Shown: one piece after another, positions 1 through 6,465 of the stretch
Layout of the letters: each line of letters begins with the position of its first letter
Numbering within the stretch: position 1 is the first letter of the stretch
Assembly (NCBI GenBank): GCA_947587775.1
Contig: CANPYD010000039.1
Location: 1 to 8,844 of the forward strand
From: an uncultured Clostridia bacterium
GTDB taxonomy: Bacteria > Bacillota > Clostridia > Christensenellales > Borkfalkiaceae
Reading direction: 5' to 3'
Length of the DNA: 8,844 nucleotides
Notes under the pieces: model-generated
What the model was told of the DNA's origin: nothing
Databases searched by the model: none
The model's input: the letters and a program-made list of their open reading frames with translations, nothing else
Made by a program: the position numbers and the translations under genes

Positions 1-66
1 GTCAGCGACGAAGTAGCGCATTATCTCGCGCGAACGGTGACCGAATGCGGGTCTCTACCCGCATGA
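1..66 (+). CDS. Possible C-terminal end of an upstream gene (partial, unidentified)
   Basis: Frame 1 is open from the window edge to a TGA at 64-66, giving 21 codons that end in ECGSLPA. The composition (VSDEVAHYLAR near the start) looks protein-like, but the piece is too short to assign to a family. An 8-bp perfect hairpin (ATGCGGGT at 45-52, ACCCGCAT at 57-64, loop CTCT) overlaps the end of the frame and touches the stop codon, which is unusual inside a real gene end. On the minus strand the same bases also carry a 20-codon ATG-to-TGA frame, so chance openness cannot be excluded. It could equally be the edge of the repeat island that follows. Confidence 0.25.
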   Translation, partial: VSDEVAHYLARTVTECGSLPA

Positions 67-174
67 GACGGCTCCGCTGAAAGCGGTGGTGGGGGGGGAT
101 GATGTTTACCGCATTCCCCCCCATTCGTCACGGCTTGCGCCGTGCCACCTTCCCCCCCCGAAGGGGGAAGGCTT
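67..174. repeat. Palindromic intergenic repeat, family A, copy 1 (left arm shortened)
   Basis: The segment from GGCTCCGC (70-77) to GGGGGAAGGCTT (ending 174) matches the longer copy at 5478-5604. Shared landmarks are GCGGTGGTGGGGGG, ATGATG, TTCCCCCCC, CGTCACGGCTT, CGCCGTGCCACC and the closing CGAAGGGGGAAGGCTT. The copy at 5478 has an additional left arm that this copy lacks. The two halves of the complete element are imperfect inverted repeats, so the element can fold into a long hairpin. Runs of 7 to 8 G or C occur at 91-98, 116-122 and 152-159. No convincing coding frame crosses it, so I treat it as a non-coding MITE- or REP-like element of unknown function. Confidence 0.75.
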
Positions 175-180
175 TATCTC

Positions 181-285
181 GTCATGTCGAGCTTGTCGAG
201 ACATCTCTACCGCTTCCCTTGCCGAGATTTCTCGACGGCGGCGCCCGCGGCTACTCGCCGTGGGCGCCTTGCTCGAAATGACAGG
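181..285. repeat. Palindromic intergenic repeat, family C, copy 1
   Basis: The ends are inverted repeats: GTCATGTCGAGC (181-192) against GCTCGAAATGAC (271-282), 11 of 12 bases pairing. Inside lies a second inverted pair, GTCGAGACATCTC (195-207) against GAGATTTCTCGAC (224-236). A third pair is GGCGCCCGCGG against CCGTGGGCGCC around 239-269. The element therefore folds as an outer stem with two internal hairpins. It resembles the widespread GTCATTCTGAGCGAAGCG-type intergenic palindromes of bacterial genomes. That comparison is from memory, not a search. It begins 6 nt after repeat A copy 1. Confidence 0.65.
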
Positions 286-304
286 GGGCGGTCGTCCACA
301 TCGC

Positions 305-425
305 TCCTCTTGCTTCCCCTTTTAGGGGAAGTACCCGCGAAGCGGGGGATAGGGTTTCCAAAACCCCTTTGGCTCACTTTGTTCGCCACTTCCCCTAAAG
401 GGGCAGCGAGAAACCCCTCAGTCGA
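305..425. repeat. Chain of small hairpins, repeat family B, copy 1
   Basis: Positions 305-357 match 6660-6712 at all but two bases. The element is a string of short perfect hairpins: CTTCCCC/GGGGAAG (313-319, 325-331), CCCGC/GCGGG (334-338, 342-346), GGGTTT/AAACCC (352-357, 361-366) and CCCC/GGGG (392-395, 400-403). It ends with AAACCCCTCAGTC, which also recurs in the second copy, but this copy has extra sequence before that end. Short frames cross it, but their translations are low-complexity and shifted between copies, so it is not coding. Confidence 0.7.
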
Positions 426-434
426 TCAAGGGCA

Positions 435-469
435 GCCGTGCCACCTTCCCCCCCGAAGGGGGAAGGCTT
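435..469. repeat. Right-end fragment of repeat family A, copy 3
   Basis: This 35-bp piece carries only the closing arm of family A: GCCGTGCCACCTT, a seven-C run, then GAAGGGGGAAGGCTT. It matches 140-174 and 5569-5604 apart from the length of the C run. It directly follows repeat B copy 1, so the island from 67 to 469 reads as a composite A-C-B-A. Confidence 0.7.
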
Positions 470-514
470 GGGACAATGCCGAGAGCATTCCTCAAGAAAG
501 ATTTTTGATTTTGG

Positions 515-543
515 TTGACATTTCCGCACATACTTTTTATAAT
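515..543 (+). promoter_or_regulatory. Sigma-A-type promoter for metK
   Basis: TTGACA (515-520) and TATAAT (538-543) are both exact consensus hexamers, separated by the ideal 17 bp. Transcription should start near 550, leaving a leader of only about 20 nt before the metK ATG at 572. That leaves no room for an S-box (SAM-I) riboswitch or T-box, which control many Bacillota SAM and methionine genes. Confidence 0.9.
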
Positions 544-571
544 AATAGGGAACGAAAGTGAGGAAACGCAT

Positions 572-1729
572 ATGAGAAGATTTTTTACGAGTGAGAGCGT
601 CACGGAAGGGCATCCCGACAAGGTGTGCGACAACATCTCCGACGCCATTTTGGACGAGCTCTTGAAGCAGGATCCGAACACCCGCGCGGCGGTGGAATGC
701 TGTGCCGCCTACAACACCCTGATGATCGCGGGCGAAGTCACGACGCGGGCGAGCGTGGATTACGAACAAATCGCCCGCTCCGTCATTCAGCGCATCGGTT
801 ACTATGCGGGGGATTTTGCGTATGACAAGTGCAAGATCCTCACGCTCATTCACGGGCAGTCGCCCGATATCGCACTCGGCGTGGACGCTTCCCGCGAGAA
901 AAAGGCGGGCGGGGAGGAAGAGGACTCCCTCGGCGCAGGCGATCAGGGCATGATGTTCGGCTATGCCTGCCGCGAGACGGAGGAGCTCATGCCCCTTCCC
1001 ATCGTGCTCGCCCATAAGCTCGCTTTCCGCCTTGCACAGGTGCGGAAAACGCAGGCCGTTGATTATCTCCGTCCCGACGGCAAGACGCAGGTCACCGTCG
1101 AATACGACGGCAAGACTCCCGTCCGCGTGGACACGGTAGTCATCTCCGCACAGCACAATACCAAGGTTTCGCAGGAGCAGATCTATTCTGACATGAAAAA
1201 GCTGGTCGTGGAGGCCGTCATTCCCGCTGATCTTCTCGATGAGAACACCAAGTACTTCATCAATCCGACGGGCCGCTTCGAGATCGGCGGTCCCGAGGGG
1301 GATTCGGGACTTACGGGCAGGAAGATCGTCGTCGACACATACGGCGGCAGGGCGCCGCACGGGGGCGGGGCGTTCTCGGGAAAGGATCCCACCAAGGTGG
1401 ACAGGAGCGCCGCCTATATGGCGCGGTACATCTGCAAAAACGTCGTCGCGGCGGGGCTTGCGGATGAGATGGAACTGCAAGTTGCCTATGCGATCGGGGT
1501 CGCCCGTCCCGTTTCGGTATTTGTCGATACCTTCGGCACGGGGAAACTTCCCGACGATGAGATCGCCGAAATCGTGAAGAAGGAATTCGATCTCCGTCCC
1601 GCTGCAATCATCGCAAAACTCGGGCTGCGCCGTCCCATCTATGCGGAAACGGCGTCCTACGGGCACTTCGGCAGAGACAGCTACCCGTGGGAGCAAACCG
1701 ACCGCTCCGATCTCAAAAAGTATCTGTAA
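572..1729 (+). CDS. metK: S-adenosylmethionine synthetase (methionine adenosyltransferase)
   Basis: This cytoplasmic enzyme condenses ATP with methionine to make S-adenosylmethionine, releasing phosphate and pyrophosphate; the active form is normally a tetramer. The 385-residue protein is the usual family length. Seen motifs: the N-terminal GHPDK (residues 13-17, with the active-site His14), the signature hexapeptide GAGDQG (121-126), and the glycine-rich GGGAFSGKDPTKVDRS segment (264-279). The C-terminus is intact (SYPWEQTDRSDLKKYL). The frame is open further upstream to 515, but that would start inside the promoter. ATG 572 gives the conserved MRRFFTSESVTEGHPDK start and has AGGA at 561-564 as a ribosome binding site. 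It is first in a probable operon; bioY begins 8 nt after its stop. No internal damage is seen. Confidence 0.98.
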   Translation: MRRFFTSESVTEGHPDKVCDNISDAILDELLKQDPNTRAAVECCAAYNTLMIAGEVTTRASVDYEQIARSVIQRIGYYAGDFAYDKCKILTLIHGQSPDIALGVDASREKKAGGEEEDSLGAGDQGMMFGYACRETEELMPLPIVLAHKLAFRLAQVRKTQAVDYLRPDGKTQVTVEYDGKTPVRVDTVVISAQHNTKVSQEQIYSDMKKLVVEAVIPADLLDENTKYFINPTGRFEIGGPEGDSGLTGRKIVVDTYGGRAPHGGGAFSGKDPTKVDRSAAYMARYICKNVVAAGLADEMELQVAYAIGVARPVSVFVDTFGTGKLPDDEIAEIVKKEFDLRPAAIIAKLGLRRPIYAETASYGHFGRDSYPWEQTDRSDLKKYL

Positions 1730-1737
1730 AAGTATCT

Positions 1738-2313
1738 ATGAAGAGTTCGCAGAAGAATGCGGCCTCGGCCGCGGCGAGGGAGCTTTCCACAGTTGCCCTC
1801 GGCGTTGCCCTCATCACCGTCTGCGCATGGATCTCCCTGCCCATCGGGGAGGTTCCCTTTACATTGCAGACCTTTTCGGTCGCGGCGGTGGGGGCACTGC
1901 TCGGGCTCAGGCGCGGCATGGCGGCGGTTGCCGTCTATATCCTGATGGGACTCGTTGGGATCCCCGTTTTTGCGGGTTTCAAGGCGGGCGTGCCTGCGCT
2001 CATGGGCGCGACGGGCGGCTACATTTTGGGATTTCTTTTCGCGGCGCTCTTGCCCGCGCTTGCGGGGCGCCTTCCCGTCAGGGGCAAATGGGCGCGTACG
2101 GGAATGTTTTACGTTGCAATGATCGCGGGACTTGCGGTCTGTTATTTTTTCGGCACGGTATGGTTCCTCACGGTCTATAACCGCGGGGCGGCGGATCCCA
2201 TGGGAGTGGGTGCGGCGCTCATGCTCTGCGTCGTCCCGTATCTCCTGCCGGACGCCGTAAAGCTCGCTGTAGCGGCTTATCTTTCCGTCCGTCTGGAACG
2301 GTATGTTGGATAA
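1738..2313 (+). CDS. bioY: BioY-family biotin transporter substrate-binding (S) component
   Basis: BioY is the integral-membrane S component that binds biotin and works with the ECF energy-coupling module (EcfA/A'/T), none of which is in this window. The 191-residue protein is of family length and mostly hydrophobic, with about six membrane segments. Family signatures are GIPVFAGF (74-81), GATGGYILGF (90-99; many relatives have GPTGGY) and the C-terminal PYLLPDAVK (167-175), which carries the conserved Asp and Lys. The frame is open back into metK, but ATG 1738 fits the family N-terminus. It lies 8 nt after the metK stop, with only a weak ribosome binding site visible (AAAAG), so translation may depend on metK. 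Both genes being on one transcript is inferred. A role in uptake of another small vitamin cannot be excluded from sequence alone. Confidence 0.93.
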   Translation: MKSSQKNAASAAARELSTVALGVALITVCAWISLPIGEVPFTLQTFSVAAVGALLGLRRGMAAVAVYILMGLVGIPVFAGFKAGVPALMGATGGYILGFLFAALLPALAGRLPVRGKWARTGMFYVAMIAGLAVCYFFGTVWFLTVYNRGAADPMGVGAALMLCVVPYLLPDAVKLAVAAYLSVRLERYVG

Positions 2314-2329
2314 AACGGAGATCTCCGTT
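2314..2329. promoter_or_regulatory. 16-bp perfect palindrome between bioY and the GH3 gene
   Basis: AACGGAGATCTCCGTT is a perfect dyad beginning directly after the bioY stop codon (2311-2313) and ending 7 nt before the GH3 ribosome binding site. It could be an RNA hairpin that tunes polarity between the two genes, or a protein-binding dyad. It has no following T run, so it is a poor terminator. No promoter could be recognised nearby, which argues against an operator. Confidence 0.35.
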
Positions 2330-2336
2330 GTATCAT

Positions 2337-2343
2337 AAGGAGG
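2337..2343 (+). promoter_or_regulatory. Ribosome binding site that fixes the GH3 start
   Basis: AAGGAGG is an ideal Shine-Dalgarno sequence. The first in-frame ATG (2344) abuts it directly and could not be used efficiently. The second ATG (2350) lies 6 nt downstream, in the ideal range, so it is taken as the start. Confidence 0.85.
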
Positions 2344-2349
2344 ATGAGG

Positions 2350-5300
2350 ATGAAGAAACGGTCAACGAAGTTTCTGATCGCGATCTATACGCCCTTCATG
2401 GCGCTTGTCGCGATCCTGATTGCGGCGCTCATCGCGGCGAGTGCGATCTTTTCTGATACCATAAGCCTTTGGCTGTACGGCGTCGGCGACGCGACGATTT
2501 CCGAAGAGACGCTATCAAACGGCTCGCAGCTCACCGAGGACATCGTGGAAGAGGGGACGGTGCTCCTCAAAAACGAGAACGGTACGCTGCCCCTTTCCGA
2601 CGCGGAGATCAAAAAGGTCAACGTGTTTGGCTGGGCGGCTTACGACTGGATGACGAGCGCGTTCGGCTCGGGCTTTTCCAACACTTCACTCGAAAAGATC
2701 AAGCTCTTCCCTGCGCTCAAAGAGGCGGGTATCGAATATAACGAGACCCTCTATAAGCTCTACGAGAATTTCTACTCTTCTCCCGTCGAGCAGTGGGGGC
2801 TGTCTCTCGACGAGTACCGCGGGGACGTCGAAGTGCCCGACGCATACAATCCCGCAACGCCCAAGAAGTTCTTCCTCCACGAACCGGGCGCCGGGTATTA
2901 TACGGACGCGGTCAAGAGCGAGGCAAGGGCGTTTTCGTCCGTTGCGCTCGTCGTTATCGGGCGTACGGGCGGCGAGGCGGCGGACTTGCGCATGAACCAA
3001 ACCAAGCAGGAGCAGGTCAACGGTTCCGATAAGACGCTCGTGGACGACAGCCGCCGCTATCTGCAGCTTTCCACCGAGGAAGAGCAGATGATCGCCGTCG
3101 CAAAGGAATGCTGCGAGAAGGTGATCGTACTCCTCAATACGAGCAATACGATGGAAGTCGGCTTTTTGAACGAAGAGGGGATCGACGCGGCGCTTCTCGT
3201 GGGGCTCACGGGCAGGACGGGCGTCCGCTCCGTCATCGACCTCCTCCGCGGTAAAGATAAGGACGGCAACCCCGTCACCCCCTCGGGCAGGACGGCGGAT
3301 ATCTATGCCTATGATATCTCAACGGCGCCCTCTTCCGTCAATGCGGGCTACGGCGGCTCGACGAAGTATATCAATCTCGATTCCACAGATAATTATACGC
3401 GCAATTATTACGACGCATATATTGACTACTATGAGGGCATCTACGTCGGCTACCGCTGGTATGAGACGGCGGCGCAAGAGGGATATCTCAACTATGACGC
3501 AACGGTGCAGTATCCCTTCGGGTATGGGCTCTCCTATACGAATTTCACATGGACGGTCGACAAGCTCCTCGTAAACGGCGAACCCGCGGTACAGCCCATC
3601 GCATTGCATGCAAACGACGTCATTACCGTGACCGTTCGCGTGAAAAATACGGGAAATTATGCCGCGAAGGACGTCGTACAGCTCTATTACACCGCTCCCT
3701 ATATCAAGGGCGAAGTGGAAAAGGCGTACGTCGTGCTGGGCGATTTCAAGAAGACGAACCTCATCGCTCCGCAGGGCGAGGACACGGTGGAGCTCAGCCT
3801 CTCCGTGCAGTCGATGGCTTCCTACGACTGCTACGACAAGAATCACGACGAGAATCACAACGAGCACACGGGATACGAGCTCGACGCGGGCGACTATTTC
3901 CTCAAACTTATGAAAAACTCGCACGACCTTGCGGACATGGGTGGGGGAGAAAGCGCCGAGATCGCATGTAACCTCGCCGAGGACATCCTCTACGATACCG
4001 ATGAGACAACGGGGAAGATCGTGGAAAACCGCTTTACGGGGGAGGATACCGTGGACGGCTATCCCATCGACGGGAGCCACGAGACGACGCCCGTAACCTA
4101 TCTTTCCCGCGCGGATTTTGCGGGCACCTTCCCCAAAAAGATCATCCGTGAGAGGAGCGCGGAAGGATATACGGTCGCGACGACGGAAGTCCCTTCCAAG
4201 GAACAGCTCGCGCGGACGGGTTACGGCGACGTGCAGATGCCCGAAACGGGCGCTTCCGCCGCGCTTGATCTCGACGACATGATGGATACGGAGGGATACG
4301 ACGACGAAACGTGGGATGCCCTTCTCAAACAGATCAAAAAGAATGAGATGTTCCAGCTCATCCGTGACGGCTTCTTCAAGACGGTGGCGATCGAGAGCGT
4401 CAAAAAGCCGCAATTCGCCGATTTGGACGGGCCTCTCGGCCTCAATACCCGCGTGACGAGCAACAATTCCTGTGCCTTCATTCCCTACCCCAGCGCGACG
4501 ATGCTCGCCCAGACCTTCAATCCCGGGCTTGCCCATGCGCTCGGCGAGAGTGTGGGACAGGAAGCACAGGACGCAAACGCCGGGATCCGCGGCTGGTACG
4601 GCCCCGCCGCCAACATTCACCGCAATCCCTACGGCGGCAGAAACGGGGAGTATTATTCGGAAGACGGCTTGCTCTCGGGCAGAATGGCGGCGGAAACCAT
4701 CCGCGGGGCAAAGGAAAAGGGACTCTACTGCTATCTCAAACACTTTGTCGCCAACGATACGGAGACGCTGCGCGAGGGGCTCTATACCTTCCTCACCGAA
4801 CAGACGCTGCGCGAGATCTACCTCAAACCCTTTGAGATCGCCGTCAAAGAGGGCGGCGAAAACGCCCTCATGACGAGCATGAACCGCCTCGGCGCGGTCT
4901 GGTCGGGCGGCAGCCGCGGGCTCTGCACGGATATTCTGCGCAACGAATGGGGCTTCCGCGGGACGCTCGTCACCGATTGGCTGGATACGGGGCACGGCGA
5001 TTATATGCCCGTATACAGAGGTATTTGGGCGGGCAATGATATCTGGCTCAACAATGTCACCGTCCCCGGGCAGGATCTCTTTAATAACGGTGACATGGCG
5101 GACGATCCCGTCTTTGTCACCCTCGCACAAAAGGTGAGCCACGATGTGCTCTATACGCTCGTCGATACCGAACAGGCGGCGGGCGGGACGCGCTCGCTCA
5201 CTTCGGGCGGGTTCATCTATAACCGCTCGTGGATCTGGTGGGGCGTCTTCCCCGTATGCCTTGTACTTCTTGCAGGTGAATGCGTGATGGCGTTCTTCCT

Positions 5301-5415
5301 CGCGAAGGGGATCAAACGCAACAAGAAGGACGACGGCCCGACCCCCGAGCCCGGCGATACAGACGGCTCCGAGGGCGATTCTGCCGATCCCGCGCCGTCG
5401 GACTCCGAAAAATGA
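2350..5415 (+). CDS. Membrane-anchored GH3 glycoside hydrolase with reversed domain order
   Basis: GH3 enzymes hydrolyse beta-linked sugars from non-reducing ends by a retaining mechanism. Here (1021 residues from ATG 2350) the usual order is reversed. After an N-terminal membrane segment (about 7-33) comes the alpha/beta sandwich domain (about 55-400), with IGRTGGEAADLR holding the probable acid/base Glu209 and the family motif YPFGYGLSY near 388-396. A fibronectin-III-like domain follows (about 425-520), then a linker. The TIM-barrel catalytic domain is last (about 665-935), with LDGPLGL, WYGPAANIHRNPYGGRNGE, KHFVAND (Lys797, His798) and VTDW, whose Asp876 should be the nucleophile. A second hydrophobic helix (about 961-987) precedes a basic KRNKK stop-transfer and an acidic Asp/Glu/Pro-rich tail. 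The sugar domains are therefore probably outside the cell. Cleavage after Ala-Ser-Ala (30-32) is possible, which would leave only the C-terminal anchor. Substrate (beta-glucoside, xyloside or other) cannot be told from sequence. It begins 36 nt after bioY. Confidence 0.93.
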   Translation: MKKRSTKFLIAIYTPFMALVAILIAALIAASAIFSDTISLWLYGVGDATISEETLSNGSQLTEDIVEEGTVLLKNENGTLPLSDAEIKKVNVFGWAAYDWMTSAFGSGFSNTSLEKIKLFPALKEAGIEYNETLYKLYENFYSSPVEQWGLSLDEYRGDVEVPDAYNPATPKKFFLHEPGAGYYTDAVKSEARAFSSVALVVIGRTGGEAADLRMNQTKQEQVNGSDKTLVDDSRRYLQLSTEEEQMIAVAKECCEKVIVLLNTSNTMEVGFLNEEGIDAALLVGLTGRTGVRSVIDLLRGKDKDGNPVTPSGRTADIYAYDISTAPSSVNAGYGGSTKYINLDSTDNYTRNYYDAYIDYYEGIYVGYRWYETAAQEGYLNYDATVQYPFGYGLSYTNFTWTVDKLLVNGEPAVQPIALHANDVITVTVRVKNTGNYAAKDVVQLYYTAPYIKGEVEKAYVVLGDFKKTNLIAPQGEDTVELSLSVQSMASYDCYDKNHDENHNEHTGYELDAGDYFLKLMKNSHDLADMGGGESAEIACNLAEDILYDTDETTGKIVENRFTGEDTVDGYPIDGSHETTPVTYLSRADFAGTFPKKIIRERSAEGYTVATTEVPSKEQLARTGYGDVQMPETGASAALDLDDMMDTEGYDDETWDALLKQIKKNEMFQLIRDGFFKTVAIESVKKPQFADLDGPLGLNTRVTSNNSCAFIPYPSATMLAQTFNPGLAHALGESVGQEAQDANAGIRGWYGPAANIHRNPYGGRNGEYYSEDGLLSGRMAAETIRGAKEKGLYCYLKHFVANDTETLREGLYTFLTEQTLREIYLKPFEIAVKEGGENALMTSMNRLGAVWSGGSRGLCTDILRNEWGFRGTLVTDWLDTGHGDYMPVYRGIWAGNDIWLNNVTVPGQDLFNNGDMADDPVFVTLAQKVSHDVLYTLVDTEQAAGGTRSLTSGGFIYNRSWIWWGVFPVCLVLLAGECVMAFFLAKGIKRNKKDDGPTPEPGDTDGSEGDSADPAPSDSEK

Positions 5416-5436
5416 TGTGATTGAATGACGTGATTG

Positions 5437-5467
5437 AACGCCCCGCCGAACGATCGGCGGGGCGTTT
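5437..5467 (+). terminator. Hairpin terminator after the GH3 gene
   Basis: A perfect 13-bp stem (AACGCCCCGCCGA at 5437-5449 against TCGGCGGGGCGTT at 5454-5466) with an ACGA loop sits 21 nt after the GH3 stop. The T run after it is short (TTT). The stem is G/C-rich enough for intrinsic termination, and it marks the end of the metK-bioY-GH3 unit. Confidence 0.85.
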
Positions 5468-5477
5468 CTGCGATATG

Positions 5478-5604
5478 AAGGCCTCCCCCTTGGGGGGGGA
5501 GGCTCCGCCGCAGGCGGTGGTGGGGGGATGATGCCCACTTGATTCCCCCCCATCCGTCACGGCTTACGCCGTGCCACCTTCCCCCCCCCGAAGGGGGAAG
5601 GCTT
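5478..5604. repeat. Palindromic intergenic repeat, family A, copy 2 (most complete)
   Basis: This copy runs from AAGGCCTCCCCCTT to GGGGGAAGGCTT and preserves both arms. The left arm (CTCCCCCTTGGGGGGGGAGGC, GCGGTGGTGGGGGG) and right arm (CCCCCCATCCGTCACGGC, GTGCCACCTT, the nine-C run, GAAGGGGGAAGGC) are imperfect inverted repeats around a short centre near ATGATGCCCACTTG. It lies between the terminators of two convergent genes. No protein-coding frame is supported. Confidence 0.78.
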
Positions 5605-5611
5605 ATACTGC

Positions 5612-5627
5612 GTCATTCTGAATCTTC
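5612..5627. repeat. Short remnant resembling one end of repeat family C
   Basis: GTCATTCTGAATCTTC begins 7 nt after repeat A copy 2. Copy 1 of family C begins with GTCAT 6 nt after repeat A copy 1, so the A-then-C order is preserved. Only about 16 bp remain here, and they run straight into the terminator of the minus-strand gene. The match is short, so the assignment is tentative. Confidence 0.35.
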
Positions 5628-5661
5628 AAAAAATGGGACGGCGCTCAGTGCCGTCCCATTT
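5628..5661 (-). terminator. Intrinsic terminator of the SHOCT-domain gene
   Basis: AAATGGGACGGC (5631-5642) and GCCGTCCCATTT (5650-5661) form a perfect 12-bp stem with a 7-nt loop. Read on the minus strand, the stem is followed by a run of T (A6 at 5628-5633 on the plus strand), partly within the stem. It starts 9 nt after the stop codon of the minus-strand gene. Confidence 0.9.
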
Positions 5662-5670
5662 CAAATATTT

Positions 5671-6417
5671 TTACATCTTTCCGAGAATTTCTTTTTTCTT
5701 TTGCTCAAATTCTTCTTCGGTGATGATCCCCGAATCCCGCAACTCGGCAATTCTTTTCAAAATATCGACGCCATCAATTCTTTGCGGCTGCTCTACTTGC
5801 TTTTCGGCGCTCCCTCTGTGCTCTTTTGCCTTTTCGATCATCTCGGAGAGGAACGCAACGATCTCATCGGCATTGACGACATAGGGGATTTTAATGACGT
5901 TTGATGTAACTCTGATGCGGATCTTCTTACCCGTGAACCAATAAAGTTTATTGTCGGCAACGGTAATGTTGTCGATTTTATCGATCGGCATCTTCAAAGA
6001 AAGTTTTGAAATCGGGATAAAGGAAGTATAGGAGCCGACGATTTCTTTTTCATTCGCCGTAAGTGAAGTCAACTTTCTTCTACGATTTGCGATCAGGAGA
6101 GCAACCGCAGGGATCGCCATAAGGGAAAGAACCATAAATATCACAAGAAATAAATTTTCCGCATAGAAATCGTTCCGACCCCAATTCTGTGAACTATTCC
6201 CATAATCTTTGATAGGCAAGAAGAACCACCAATTCAAGTGAAAAAATTCAAATTCGTCATAATAGAAGAAAGGACGAACTACTTTCCCCTGATCGATATC
6301 AACTACGAACCCCAAAATGCCCATAATAAGGATAAACGCCTCATAGACGATAAAGGCAATTTTCATGCCTCTGCGCATTTTACATGAGATCACCGCTTGC
6401 ATTTCTTTGGTTTCCAT
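5671..6417 (-). CDS. Two-helix membrane protein with PH-like region and C-terminal SHOCT domain
   Basis: The 248-residue product has two hydrophobic helices (about 19-40 and 88-110) with a tryptophan- and aromatic-rich segment between them that is probably extracellular. The cytoplasmic part (about 120-195) contains KMPIDKIDNITVADNKLYWFTGKKIRIR and looks like the bacterial PH-like fold. A charged linker leads to a C-terminal SHOCT motif (about 217-248: DILKRIAELRDSGIITEEEFEQKKKEIL), a short helical domain found at the ends of many membrane and PH-like proteins and thought to mediate oligomerisation. Its function is unknown. The start is ATG at 6415-6417 with GGAG 8 nt upstream, and it has its own consensus promoter. 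The gene is visibly richer in A/T than metK, bioY, GH3 and sigF, suggesting later acquisition. It is a single-gene unit flanked by repeat islands. Confidence 0.8.
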   Translation of the reverse strand: METKEMQAVISCKMRRGMKIAFIVYEAFILIMGILGFVVDIDQGKVVRPFFYYDEFEFFHLNWWFFLPIKDYGNSSQNWGRNDFYAENLFLVIFMVLSLMAIPAVALLIANRRRKLTSLTANEKEIVGSYTSFIPISKLSLKMPIDKIDNITVADNKLYWFTGKKIRIRVTSNVIKIPYVVNADEIVAFLSEMIEKAKEHRGSAEKQVEQPQRIDGVDILKRIAELRDSGIITEEEFEQKKKEILGKM

Positions 6418-6465
6418 TCCCGTTTCTCCATTTTGTTTTATGACATGGCAACTTTAATTTTCATC

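Noticed and set aside
67..469. CRISPR array
   Set aside because: Repeats are few, differ in length, are hairpin chains rather than a uniform repeat with unique spacers, and no cas genes are present.
86..561. Several short plus- and minus-strand frames in the left repeat island
   Set aside because: Their translations are Pro/Arg-rich, change with frame between repeat copies, and have no ribosome binding sites.
470..571. SAM-I (S-box) riboswitch upstream of metK
   Set aside because: The promoter at 515-543 leaves only about 20 nt of leader, and no S-box secondary structure is visible.
395..1696. 433-codon minus-strand open frame opposite metK
   Set aside because: It is a shadow of metK that also reads through repeats and the promoter; no family features are seen.
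2344..2349. First in-frame ATG (2344) as the GH3 start
   Set aside because: It abuts the AAGGAGG ribosome binding site with no spacing; ATG 2350 has the ideal 6-nt gap.
3319..5553. 744-codon minus-strand open frame opposite the GH3 gene
   Set aside because: It is a by-product of high GC and codon bias on the opposite strand. It has no recognisable motifs, and it runs into repeat sequence.
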